7,142 bases of DNA. Origin: Thiotrichaceae bacterium. Lineage in GTDB: Bacteria > Pseudomonadota > Gammaproteobacteria > SZUA-229. Shown here piece after piece: positions 1-6,023 of this stretch. Positions within the stretch are counted from its first letter, which is position 1, and each line of letters opens with the position of its first letter. The position numbers and the translations under genes are program-made. Location of the stretch: the NCBI GenBank assembly GCA_002746365.1, contig NVWZ01000036.1, positions 16,304-23,445 on the forward strand, given 5' to 3'. The notes beneath the pieces were generated by a model that saw only the letters and a list, made by a program, of their open reading frames with translations, did not search any database and was not told the DNA's origin.

Positions 1-667
1 CAAAGTGATGACTGACAGCGTGAAAATCCGTACCTTCTCCCGCATCCTGCGCTTCACCCGGCGGCCCCACCCAGTACATAGGTTCCCCACGTGGATCATC
101 CTGAATGATCACGCCTTCAGAACGATGACGATTGCCTAAACGCGTCGCCTTAAAGCCTTTGATTTCAGACCACGGGATATCGGGTACGTTAATATTTAAA
201 ATGGTACTGGCCGGAAATGAAACCTTTTTAAAATCTCTAAGCAATTGTACAACGGCTTTCGCCCCGGTTTCATAATGCTCCGGTGTATATGAATCCATTG
301 ATACCGCAATAGCAGGTAAACCGAGATGACGCCCTTCCATCGCGGCGGCAACCGTGCCCGAATACAATACATCATCACCCATATTGGCACCGGAATTTAT
401 GCCCGATACCACCATATCAGGCTCCTTTTCTAAAAGACCGGTAATCGCCAGATGCACCGAATCGGTCGGTGTACCGTCGACAAAATACACATTATCTTCA
501 AGTTGGCAGGCACGTAAACCACGCTCAAGCGTCAGTGAATTACTGGCACCACTGCAATTACGCTCGGGCGCGACGATAGACACTTCATATTCCGCAGCCA
601 GCGCCTCAACCAGCACCGAAATGCCCGGCGCCCGGTAACCATCATCATTAGAAACAAGAATATGCAC
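1..667 (-). CDS. surE: 5'/3'-nucleotidase SurE (3' end cut by window edge)
   Basis: SurE is a metal-dependent phosphatase that removes phosphate from nucleoside 5'- and 3'-monophosphates and short polyphosphates. It acts in the cytoplasm and is linked to stationary-phase survival. The visible 222 residues begin with the family signature [11 protein letters not shown]. The expected metal ligands are in place: D8, D9, S39 (in [10 protein letters not shown]) and N91 (in [10 protein letters not shown]), followed by the conserved [10 protein letters not shown] at 103-112. Family members are about 250 residues, so roughly 30 C-terminal residues lie outside the window. The start is GTG at 665-667: no ATG fits upstream in frame, and the homology begins at the next codon (HILVSNDDG). 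I see no good Shine-Dalgarno in front of it. The gene is divergent from the Smr-domain gene with a 55-base gap, a neighbourhood I recall from other Gammaproteobacteria. The identity is secure; only the exact start is less certain. Confidence 0.95.
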   Translation of the reverse strand, partial: MHILVSNDDGYRAPGISVLVEALAAEYEVSIVAPERNCSGASNSLTLERGLRACQLEDNVYFVDGTPTDSVHLAITGLLEKEPDMVVSGINSGANMGDDVLYSGTVAAAMEGRHLGLPAIAVSMDSYTPEHYETGAKAVVQLLRDFKKVSFPASTILNINVPDIPWSEIKGFKATRLGNRHRSEGVIIQDDPRGEPMYWVGPPGEAQDAGEGTDFHAVSHHF

Positions 668-722
668 AAACAGATAATAACGTTAAAATAAAAGCCGTAT
701 CATACCGTATGAGGGGTCTGTA
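668..722. promoter_or_regulatory. Divergent intergenic region between surE and the Smr gene
   Basis: These 55 bases must hold or overlap the start signals of both divergent genes, unless the promoters sit inside the opposite coding regions. It is AT-rich and carries CCGTAT twice (695-700 and 705-710). The pair encloses an imperfect dyad, GTATCATAC, symmetric about one central base. I cannot pick a pair of -35/-10 boxes with acceptable spacing on either strand, so this is a location for regulation rather than a mapped promoter. Confidence 0.35.
711..716 (+). promoter_or_regulatory. Ribosome binding site of the Smr gene
   Basis: GAGGGG lies 6 bases before the ATG at 723. It is a good Shine-Dalgarno match at suitable spacing and supports that start codon. 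Confidence 0.7.
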
Positions 723-1268
723 ATGAGTGATGATTCAACAAAAAATAGCGATGAATCATTATTTAAGTCAGAAATGACAGGCGTCACGCCGTTAAAATCG
801 GATAATAAAGTCAAAGTCAGGAAAAAACCCACTAAAACGCCCCGTAATCAGGCGCATACAGAAGAAGACTTTAATAAACTCATCGATGTCTTTTCAGACG
901 CTGAAATCACCGAAGCCTGCCCTGAAACGCTAAGCTTTTCACGCAGCGGATTACAACACAATGTGCTTAAAAAGTTACGTCAGGGAAAGCAGCCCATCGA
1001 GCATGACCTCGACTTACATGGTTTAACCGTCATCGAAGCCAGAAAAGCATTAGTCGCCTTTCTTGATGAATGCGAAATCGCCGACATTCGCCATGCCATC
1101 ATCGTACACGGTAAAGGCTTTCGCTCAAAAGATAAACCCGTAATTAAACCTATGATTAATCGTTGGCTGCGTGCCACCGACCGAGTACTGGCATTTCATT
1201 CCGCACAGCCAAAAGATGGTGGCACTGGCGCGGTTTATGTTTTGTTAAAGAAAGTGAAAGCGAACTAA
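723..1268 (+). CDS. Smr-domain (Smr/MutS family) putative endonuclease, SmrA-like
   Basis: This 181-residue protein ends in a stand-alone Smr domain. That is the nicking-endonuclease fold found at the C-terminus of MutS2 and in small proteobacterial proteins such as E. coli SmrA (YdaL) and SmrB; members act on DNA or on RNA. Residues 1-60 are polar and lysine-rich and probably disordered. Residues 71-95 (SFSRSGLQHNVLKKLRQG...) match the lead-in helix typical of this group. The domain shows LDLHG at 96-100, the characteristic IVHGKG at 127-132, and the closing GGTGAVYVLLKK at 166-177. The wording AFHSAQPKDGGTGA is closer to SmrA-type than to the ribosome-rescue SmrB type as I remember them, but I would not assign a substrate. 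The start is supported by GAGGGG 6 bases upstream. Only 33 bases separate the stop from the IS1182 element, so the gene is intact but its natural downstream region has been moved 1.7 kb away. Confidence 0.92.
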   Translation: MSDDSTKNSDESLFKSEMTGVTPLKSDNKVKVRKKPTKTPRNQAHTEEDFNKLIDVFSDAEITEACPETLSFSRSGLQHNVLKKLRQGKQPIEHDLDLHGLTVIEARKALVAFLDECEIADIRHAIIVHGKGFRSKDKPVIKPMINRWLRATDRVLAFHSAQPKDGGTGAVYVLLKKVKAN

Positions 1269-1297
1269 GCATTATACTTTGGTGAATGGCTGTTACC

Positions 1298-1301
1298 AAT
1301 C
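1298..1301. repeat. Target site duplication AATC, left copy
   Basis: AATC directly precedes the left inverted repeat and is repeated directly after the right one at 2978-2981. A 4-bp match alone can be chance, but its exact position at both IR boundaries makes it a convincing duplication from transposition. Confidence 0.75.
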
Positions 1302-1317
1302 CAGACTGTGTGAAAAC
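1302..1317 (+). repeat. Left terminal inverted repeat of the IS1182-family element
   Basis: CAGACTGTGTGAAAAC is the exact reverse complement of 2962-2977. Beyond the 16 bases the similarity continues imperfectly, with a CAAAA stretch on both sides at a one-base offset. Confidence 0.9.
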
Positions 1318-1328
1318 ACCAAAATCGT

Positions 1329-1334
1329 TATAAT
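1329..1334 (+). promoter_or_regulatory. Probable -10 box of the transposase promoter
   Basis: A perfect TATAAT lies just inside the left inverted repeat, 27 bases before the transposase ATG. A -35 at normal spacing would fall around 1306-1311, within the inverted repeat itself, where CTGTGT is a poor match to TTGACA. If real, the promoter overlaps the transposase binding site, a common way for insertion sequences to limit their own expression. Confidence 0.5.
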
Positions 1335-1361
1335 GTAATTTTCATACAGAAAGCTAAAGTT

Positions 1362-2790
1362 ATGACCGATTTCATCGAAGGCGAAGCTCGAACACAGGCT
1401 ACTTTATTTCCCGAACGACTCGATGATTACATAACTGAAGAGAATCCGGTTAGAGTTATTGATGTTTTTATCGATAGCTTAAATCTATCTGACCTAGGAT
1501 TTAAAACCATCCCTGCTATTAGAGGTCGACCCGCCTATCACCCTAGCACGATGTTAAAGCTTTACGTCTACGGTTACCTCAATCGCATCCAGTCATCTCG
1601 CCGCCTAGAACGTGAATCCGGTCGTAATGTTGAACTGATGTGGCTATTGGGTCGCTTAGCTCCAGACTTTAAAACCATTGCTGATTTTAGAAAAGATAAC
1701 CCCAAAGGCATTCGCCTCGTGTGTCGTGATTTTGTTTTGATCTGTCGTAAATTAGATTTGTTTAAAGATGCCTTTATTGCGATTGACGGCAGTAAGTTCA
1801 AAGCGGTTAATAGCCGTGGTCGAAACTACACTCAAAAGAAATTAAAGAATCGATTCGCACAAATTAATAAAAGTATCGATAAATATCTTAAACAAATTAT
1901 TAGTGCAGATCGCCTGGAAGCACCGGCAGCAAAAGTTAAAACTAAACGGCTAGAGAATAAGATTAATAAGCTCAAAAAAGAAGTCAAACAACTCAATAAA
2001 ATAGAAGCGCAACTAGAGGCGTCACCTGATAAACAAATATCATTAACCGATCCCGATGCGCGAGCAATGAGATCACATACTGCTGGCATGATAGGTTATA
2101 ACGTACAAACAGCCGTCGATGTTAAACATCACTTAATAGCCGCGCATGAAGTAACCAATGAAGGCACTGATCGGTTACAGCTAATGAATATGGCAACGCA
2201 GGCAAAGCAAGCGACAGGTCATGATGAGTTAAGCGTCGTCGCTGATCGTGGTTACTACAAAAGCACAGAAATAAAAGCGTGCGAAGATGCTGGTATTAAA
2301 ACTTATTTACCTAAAAACTCAGACCTCGAACAATCAAGCAAAAGGATTTTTTGGAAAAGACGACTTTATTTATAATTCTGAAAAAGATGAATATTTATGT
2401 CCTGATGGCGAAATAGCATTCTATCGATTTAGCCGTGAAGAAGTAGGAAAAATCATTCGTCGTTACTGGGCATCGGAATGTCCGACCTGTCCAATAAAAT
2501 CACAATGCACTACCGGTAAGAATCGTCGTATTAGTCGATGGGAGCATGAAGCCGTACTCGATAGTGTTGAAGAAAGAACCGAGCAAGAACCTGAACGAAT
2601 GGGGGCGAGGCGAAATACAGTAGAACACCCCTTTGGCACGATTAAGTCCTGGATGGGGTACACGCATTTCCAGATGAAAACGTTAGAGCGCGTGGGTACA
2701 GAGATGAGTCTGCACGTATTAGCTTATAATTTAATGCGAGTCATCAAGATACTCGGTGCAGGTGTGTTGATCGAGGCCATGCAGGCGTAA
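1362..2790 (+). pseudogene. IS1182-family DDE transposase, frameshifted
   Basis: The gene encodes the DDE transposase of the surrounding element but is split between two frames. The first frame runs 1362-2375 (337 residues). The rest continues in the +1 frame to the stop at 2790, where an out-of-frame ATG at 2287 could also start. The N-terminal part has the family's opening region (IRGRPAYHPSTMLKLYVYGY, then SRRLERESGRNVELMWLLG). Next come the first catalytic Asp, D142 in AIDGSKF, a lysine-rich coiled-coil insert at about 160-215, and the second Asp, D295 in VADRGYY. The catalytic Glu is in the other frame: GAA at 2623-2625 in NTVEHPFGTIK, residue 421 after repair. The second part also has a cysteine cluster (CPTCPIKSQC). 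Homology passes smoothly if one A is removed from the A5 run at 2313-2317, joining YLPK to TQTSNNQAKG. This gives 475 residues, normal for the family. The first frame alone lacks the Glu and should be inactive. Confidence 0.9.
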
Positions 2791-2961
2791 GCCTTCATTT
2801 ACTAATAGAAACCGGCGCTGGTGAACGCTTCATCGGCCACTAGATCATCTTTTTGAAAAACACACTATGTTACTCAGTGTTGAACTTTTTACGTTGTGCA
2901 CCAGATAAGCTAAGAAAGGCGTGCATGCGAGAACGACTGACTATTAATCGATAACTTTTGA
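2791..2961 (+). other. Non-coding 3' part of the IS element
   Basis: These 171 bases lie between the transposase stop and the right inverted repeat. They hold no credible reading frame. The only structure I see is a weak short dyad, ACACT...AGTGT, near 2862-2880, followed some bases later by a T-run. It is too weak to call a terminator. Together with 2978-3129, this makes a gene-free stretch of about 340 bases. Confidence 0.5.
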
Positions 2962-2977
2962 GTTTTCACACAGTCTG
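2962..2977 (-). repeat. Right terminal inverted repeat of the IS1182-family element
   Basis: GTTTTCACACAGTCTG is the exact reverse complement of the left repeat at 1302-1317 and marks the right end of the element. Confidence 0.9.
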
Positions 2978-2981
2978 AATC
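2978..2981. repeat. Target site duplication AATC, right copy
   Basis: This is the direct repeat of 1298-1301, immediately outside the right inverted repeat. Confidence 0.75.
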
Positions 2982-3129
2982 ATTAAGTGACCTTGAGCGA
3001 TTATTTTAGACAATATAAATTTGAACGAAAACGGACCTTCGTTAAATATCGCTGATCAAGCATTTTCGGCCATAAACAGACGCTCTGAATTTTACTCTGA
3101 CGCCAAACATCACTTCCCGCCAAGAACAT
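2982..3129. other. Intergenic region downstream of the lipoprotein gene
   Basis: There is no supported gene here. A 6-bp stem, AACGAA (3024-3029) with TTCGTT (3038-3043) and an 8-base loop, lies about 90 bases past the lipoprotein stop. It is AT-rich and lacks a T-run in either direction, so I do not call it a terminator. A plus-strand frame stays open for about 60 codons from around 3000 but has no start codon and no recognisable protein character. Confidence 0.4.
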
Positions 3130-5310
3130 TTACGGTGCTACCAATTGTACAAAGCCCGCGTCTGTCATCGAGTTATTATTGGCATTGGGTGCAGCGATAA
3201 TATAAAAATCGCCCGCATCAGAAGGAATTACGGTTACATTCTGGAAATCCATAACAACACTACCTGTAATAGCGACATCAACATTTTCTGCCCCGCTGGC
3301 TCCATTTAGCAGACGCACCGAACCGAGATCATTAAGGCCGCCTATGTCATCCAGTGAAGAGGCCACTACATAGTTGTTGGTGACCAGGGCTATTACGCTA
3401 TTGAAGCCCAGTGCATCGCCGGGGAAATTACCAACCAAAGGAGCGCCAATTTGACCCCCGTTGCTGCCATCGATCAGGCGTACTGAACCAACGTCCGCCA
3501 GGCCATTCTCATTATCAAGATGGGAGGCAACGACAAAATTGTTGTTTGGCAGGGCGGTTACACCGCTGAGGCCCAGTTGATCATCGGTGAAATTTCCAGT
3601 CAGTGTTGCACCGATTCCCCCCCCAGTGTTGCCGTTCATTAATTGCACCGAACCTACATCTTGAAAGACCACATCAACAAGCGGAGAAACAATAACAAAG
3701 TTGTTATTGTCCAGGGCCGTGACACCACCGCTGCCCAGTTGGTCATCTCCAGAATCGCCGAGCAAGGCGCCAATCAGACTGCCGGTTGTGCCATCCATCA
3801 AATGTACAGCGCCAATATTGCCTATATTGCCTATACCGGGATCAAAATCATAAATAGGCGATGCAATCACATAGTTGTTATTTGCCAAAGCGGTAACACC
3901 ATTTCTACCCACTTGGTCACTGATTGTCAGGCCGGACAAAGCACTCAGCGGCATTCCATCTGTGCCATTTACCAGCGTCACAGAACCGGCATCAAAAACT
4001 CCATCTACATTATCAAGTGGAGAAGCCACGACAAAGTTATTGTTGGCCAGTGCCGTAATACCGCCTTTACCTAGTTCGTCATCGTCGGCATTGCCAGCCA
4101 AAGGCGTACCTATGGTTGTTCCGTCCACACCATTTATCAACCGCACTGAACCGGCGTTGATGGTGCCAAATTCATTATCAACAGGTGAAGCAATCACATA
4201 GTTACCATTGGGCAGTATTGTGATACCACCAAGGCCAATTTCATCCCCAACAAAAAAGCCTTCTACGGGGGTGCCGATCGGTATCCCGTTCGCATTCACC
4301 AGTCGCACCGAACCGGCATTATCACTACCGGCAATGTTATCAAATGAAGAGGCCACTACATAGTTATTATTGGGCAGGGCCGTTACTCCATGGCTGCCAA
4401 TACTATCGAAGTCATTATTGCCGACCACGGGGGTACCGATCGGTATTCCGCTTCCAGTCACCAGTTGCACCGAACCTGCATTAACAAACCCATTTTCATC
4501 AGATAAAGGTGAGACAATCACAAAACGGTTATTGGCCAGGGCCGTAATTCCACCACTGCCTAGTTGGTCGTCGTTGACACCACCTGTCAGCGTAGTGCCG
4601 ATTTGTACCCCGGTTTCACCATTGACCAACTGCACCGAGCCGAAGTTGAAGTCGAATGCACCAGCACCTACATCAACAAGCGGAGAGGCGATGACAAAGT
4701 TTCCATTGTTCAGAGCCGTGATACCACCACTACCGAGTTGATCTTCTGCATCATCACCATAAAAACTCGCGATTACGGTTTGTGTGACCGGGTTGTAAAG
4801 ATGCACCGCACCATTGTTATTGGCCACGCTGGAGTCAAAAGGGTCCGTCACTACAATGTTACCGCTTGCGAGGATGACCACCTGGGTGCCAAAGTTATCG
4901 TTAGCACCCGGGGTTGGGTCGATTAACTCAAATGAAGTGATCTGGGTGGCGATAAAGGTGGCGGTGACCGTGCAATCTGCCGTGATTGGGCCAGTGGTGT
5001 AACTATTGCCTGTTAATGTCCCCCCGCAACCGGTGACGCTGTCGATGTCATATTCAGTGTCTGGTGTCACGTTAAAGCTGTGAGAATTATTCTGATCCAG
5101 GATGACGCTGGTTGGGCTAATATTGCCATTAGCGCCTGCGCTGGTGCTAATCGTGAAGCGTATGGGATTGACGCCATTACCATCCCCTCCACTATCCTCG
5201 CCACTATCCCCGCCACTACCACCGCCGCAGGCAGTGAGCAAAAACGCTAGAAGCAGCAATACAGATAAATGAATCCGCCAGGTAAAGATGTCCTTGGAAA
5301 TCGGTAACAT
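3130..5310 (-). CDS. Predicted lipoprotein with InlB-like module and ~10 tandem ~55-residue repeats
   Basis: I do not recognise a named gene. The 726-residue product starts with a lipoprotein signal (hydrophobic LSVLLLLAFLLTAC, lipidated Cys28). Gly at +2 rather than Asp suggests the outer membrane. A Gly/Ser/Asp linker (about 29-48) is followed by a module at about 51-120 resembling divergent InlB B-repeats, with Cys95 and Cys113 that could form a disulfide. From about 138 to the end run imperfect tandem repeats. Each opens with a D-D-Q-L-G-S-G-G-like motif, then TALxNNNFVVASPLDN and AGSVxLxNG. The Gly of the opening LG falls at 141, 193, 251, 305, 359, 414, 468, 526, 580 and 635; a last degenerate unit reaches the C-terminus. 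The Asp-rich repeats recall FG-GAP/VCBS propeller repeats and, from memory, Pfam DUF5650. I infer a surface-exposed repeat protein for binding or adhesion; no ligand or enzymatic residues are visible. ATG at 5310 fits the ribosome binding site better than an in-frame TTG at 5316. Confidence 0.88.
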   Translation of the reverse strand: MLPISKDIFTWRIHLSVLLLLAFLLTACGGGSGGDSGEDSGGDGNGVNPIRFTISTSAGANGNISPTSVILDQNNSHSFNVTPDTEYDIDSVTGCGGTLTGNSYTTGPITADCTVTATFIATQITSFELIDPTPGANDNFGTQVVILASGNIVVTDPFDSSVANNNGAVHLYNPVTQTVIASFYGDDAEDQLGSGGITALNNGNFVIASPLVDVGAGAFDFNFGSVQLVNGETGVQIGTTLTGGVNDDQLGSGGITALANNRFVIVSPLSDENGFVNAGSVQLVTGSGIPIGTPVVGNNDFDSIGSHGVTALPNNNYVVASSFDNIAGSDNAGSVRLVNANGIPIGTPVEGFFVGDEIGLGGITILPNGNYVIASPVDNEFGTINAGSVRLINGVDGTTIGTPLAGNADDDELGKGGITALANNNFVVASPLDNVDGVFDAGSVTLVNGTDGMPLSALSGLTISDQVGRNGVTALANNNYVIASPIYDFDPGIGNIGNIGAVHLMDGTTGSLIGALLGDSGDDQLGSGGVTALDNNNFVIVSPLVDVVFQDVGSVQLMNGNTGGGIGATLTGNFTDDQLGLSGVTALPNNNFVVASHLDNENGLADVGSVRLIDGSNGGQIGAPLVGNFPGDALGFNSVIALVTNNYVVASSLDDIGGLNDLGSVRLLNGASGAENVDVAITGSVVMDFQNVTVIPSDAGDFYIIAAPNANNNSMTDAGFVQLVAP
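3133..4899 (-). repeat. Imperfect tandem coding repeats of 156-174 bases
   Basis: About ten units plus one degenerate unit, spaced 52, 58, 54, 54, 55, 54, 58, 54 and 55 residues apart. The two 58-residue spacings come from extra residues in the loop before the AGSV-like or GAV-like strand. Protein motifs are well kept while the DNA differs between units, so this is an old duplication held by selection rather than a recent DNA expansion. The first unit (DNFGTQVVILASGNIVVTDP) and the last (DFQNVTVIPSDAGDFYIIAAP) are the most divergent, as expected for cap repeats. Confidence 0.85.
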
Positions 5311-5318
5311 ATTCAAAT

Positions 5319-5325
5319 CCCCCTC
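5319..5325 (-). promoter_or_regulatory. Ribosome binding site deciding the lipoprotein start
   Basis: Read on the minus strand this is GAGGGGG, 8 bases before the ATG at 5308-5310 but only 2 bases before the in-frame TTG at 5314-5316. The spacing decides for the ATG. Confidence 0.75.
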
Positions 5326-5575
5326 ACTTTTGTATTAGTTAATGCTCTTTTACAGCGCTGGCGAGAATGCCACAGCATTGTGGTTAATTTATTAATATAG
5401 GAAAGGTACTACGTTAACACACTGAGTTTATTCCATATCATGCACTTTATTGAAAAAAACAGAGGGTCAGGTCTTTCCATGTCATATAACCTATCTCCTT
5501 TCTTTAACTATTCGGTTGATGATTTAATAATGTTTTTGAAATATTGTGGGAGTTTGCTTTGTCGGGCGTTAATGG
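5326..5575. other. AT-rich intergenic region without a supported gene
   Basis: This is the upstream region of the lipoprotein gene and so should contain its promoter, but I see no clear -35/-10 pair. A small perfect stem, CCACA-GCAT-TGTGG, lies at 5370-5383. At 5465-5475 there is GGTCAGGTCTT inside GAGGGTCAGGTCTTTCC, a string that reminds me of end sequences of REP-associated or IS200-like elements. No matching transposase is present. A 60-codon plus-strand frame at 5440-5622 has no ribosome binding site and runs into the toxin fragment, so I reject it. Confidence 0.4.
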
Positions 5576-5830
5576 TTATGATTTTATTTCATCTCCCTTT
5601 AATTGTTGGCGGTAACTTTTAACAATAACAACTAATACTAAAATTTCTTTTGGTTTTATTTTGCATATTACTCTGTAGCTTCCCTGTATAAGTTCTCGAA
5701 TTTCTTTTCTATTTATTTCCGATACAATTCGCCCGCTCTCAGGGTGTTCTGACAATAATTCTACAGAATTGAATATTTTTTCAGCCCATTGCACGGCTAC
5801 TGCATGTACATCGATTAATGAATTATCTAT
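5576..5830 (-). pseudogene. RelE/ParE-family toxin fragment, 5' end lost
   Basis: ParE/RelE-type toxins are about 90-100 residue proteins that inhibit gyrase or cleave mRNA and are encoded with an antitoxin. The fragment has the family's second helix and following core: WAEKIFNSVELLSEHPESGR, then the strand pair REL-I-QGSYRVICKI and KPKEILVLVV. The N-terminal segment with its usual W-x-x-x-A-x-x-D-L...YI pattern is missing. The toxin-like reading fades at about 5830. From there the DNA codes, on the opposite strand, for the C-terminus of an IS4-family transposase. The frame stays open to a TTG at 5845, but that codon lies inside the transposase remnant, so it is not a natural start. No antitoxin gene is visible on either side; an upstream partner would have been removed with the 5' end. 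I infer a dead module truncated by an IS insertion or IS-mediated deletion. Confidence 0.7.
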
Positions 5831-5988
5831 ATGAAGCGATTGCAAAAAATACAGTAATAGAACGACCTGGGAGAAGCGAGCCGCGTGCGGTAAAAAGACG
5901 CCCCAAAGCTTATCAGTTATTAACGTCTCCTCGACATGAAATGAGAGTCACACCACATCGAGGCAGAGTTTATGTAAAACAGGCTTAA
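5818..5988 (+). pseudogene. IS4-family transposase C-terminal remnant
   Basis: An uninterrupted plus-strand frame of 56 codons ends at TAA 5986-5988. It reads NYLYEAIAKNTVIERPGRSE, then PRAVKRRPKAYQLLTSPRHE and a basic tail. The core EPRAVKRRPK-x-Y-x-x-L-x-x-PR is a hallmark of the C-terminus of one group of IS4-family DDE transposases. Everything upstream, including all catalytic residues, is missing: toxin-gene sequence of the opposite strand begins at about 5820-5830. It has no start signals and is too short to act, so it is a scar. The exact left boundary is uncertain by about 10 bases because both readings are open across it. Confidence 0.72.
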
Positions 5989-6010
5989 CTTAGTGCCATT
6001 CGGGTCTGAC
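5820..6010 (+). mobile_element. Right-hand remnant of an IS4-family element
   Basis: This contains the transposase tail plus about 22 bases after its stop, including TTAGTGCCATTCGGGTCTGAC. I take the latter as the probable terminal repeat because such elements usually end shortly after the transposase stop. The left end of the element is absent, so the inverted repeat and target duplication cannot be verified. The proposed end lies 14 bases from the stop codon of the metalloprotease gene. Confidence 0.5.
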
Positions 6011-6023
6011 TTCAAACTCACTT

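Larger units (their letters stand above)
1302..2977 (+). mobile_element. IS1182-family insertion sequence, complete but with a frameshifted transposase
   Basis: This 1676-bp element is bounded by 16-bp perfect inverted repeats (CAGACTGTGTGAAAAC inward from each end) and flanked by the 4-bp repeat AATC. It holds one transposase gene on the plus strand, plus about 170 non-coding bases before the right end. The family call rests on the transposase (see 1362-2790). Removing the element and one AATC copy restores a continuous short intergenic region between the Smr gene and the lipoprotein gene. No gene was visibly interrupted. The intact ends and duplication suggest insertion without later rearrangement. 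With its transposase out of frame, the element could move only with help from a functional relative elsewhere, unless the frameshift is bypassed. Confidence 0.9.

Noticed and set aside
2287..2790. Second transposase frame as an independent gene, as in two-gene insertion sequences
   Set aside because: IS1182-family elements normally carry one transposase gene, the two frames join smoothly by one base change, and the ATG at 2287 lies within sequence coding for the first frame's conserved region.
3024..3043. AACGAA/TTCGTT hairpin as a terminator for the lipoprotein gene
   Set aside because: The 6-bp AT-rich stem has an 8-base loop and no T-run on either strand, so it is too weak to support the call.
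3000..3200. Plus-strand frame open for about 60 codons next to the right side of the IS
   Set aside because: There is no start codon, no family resemblance, and it overlaps the well-supported end of the lipoprotein gene.
3643..5002. Several plus-strand frames of 60-140 residues antisense to the lipoprotein gene
   Set aside because: They have low-complexity, repeating translations that mirror the lipoprotein repeats. They are shadows created by the repeated codon pattern.
5431..5485. TTCCATATCAT and TTCCATGTCAT as a direct repeat pair
   Set aside because: It is a ten of eleven match between short AT-rich strings with no third copy and no link to a feature; chance explains it.
5556..5571. GCTTTGTCGGGCGTTA, which read on the minus strand (TAACGCCCGACAAAGC) looks like the start of an integron attC site right after the toxin stop
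   Set aside because: An attC site needs the complementary half within about 60-140 bases, and no matching GGGCGTTA partner exists downstream on that strand. There are also no further cassettes or integrase.
5440..5622. Plus-strand 60-residue frame with hydrophobic C-terminal part
   Set aside because: There is no ribosome binding site and no recognisable domain, and its 3' end overlaps the toxin fragment, whose opposite-strand reading has clear homology.
5464..6010. GGTCAG near 5465 and GGGTCTGAC near 6002 as the two inverted ends of one IS4 element enclosing the toxin fragment
   Set aside because: Only about five consecutive bases pair; the remaining positions do not match, so they cannot be shown to be partner ends.
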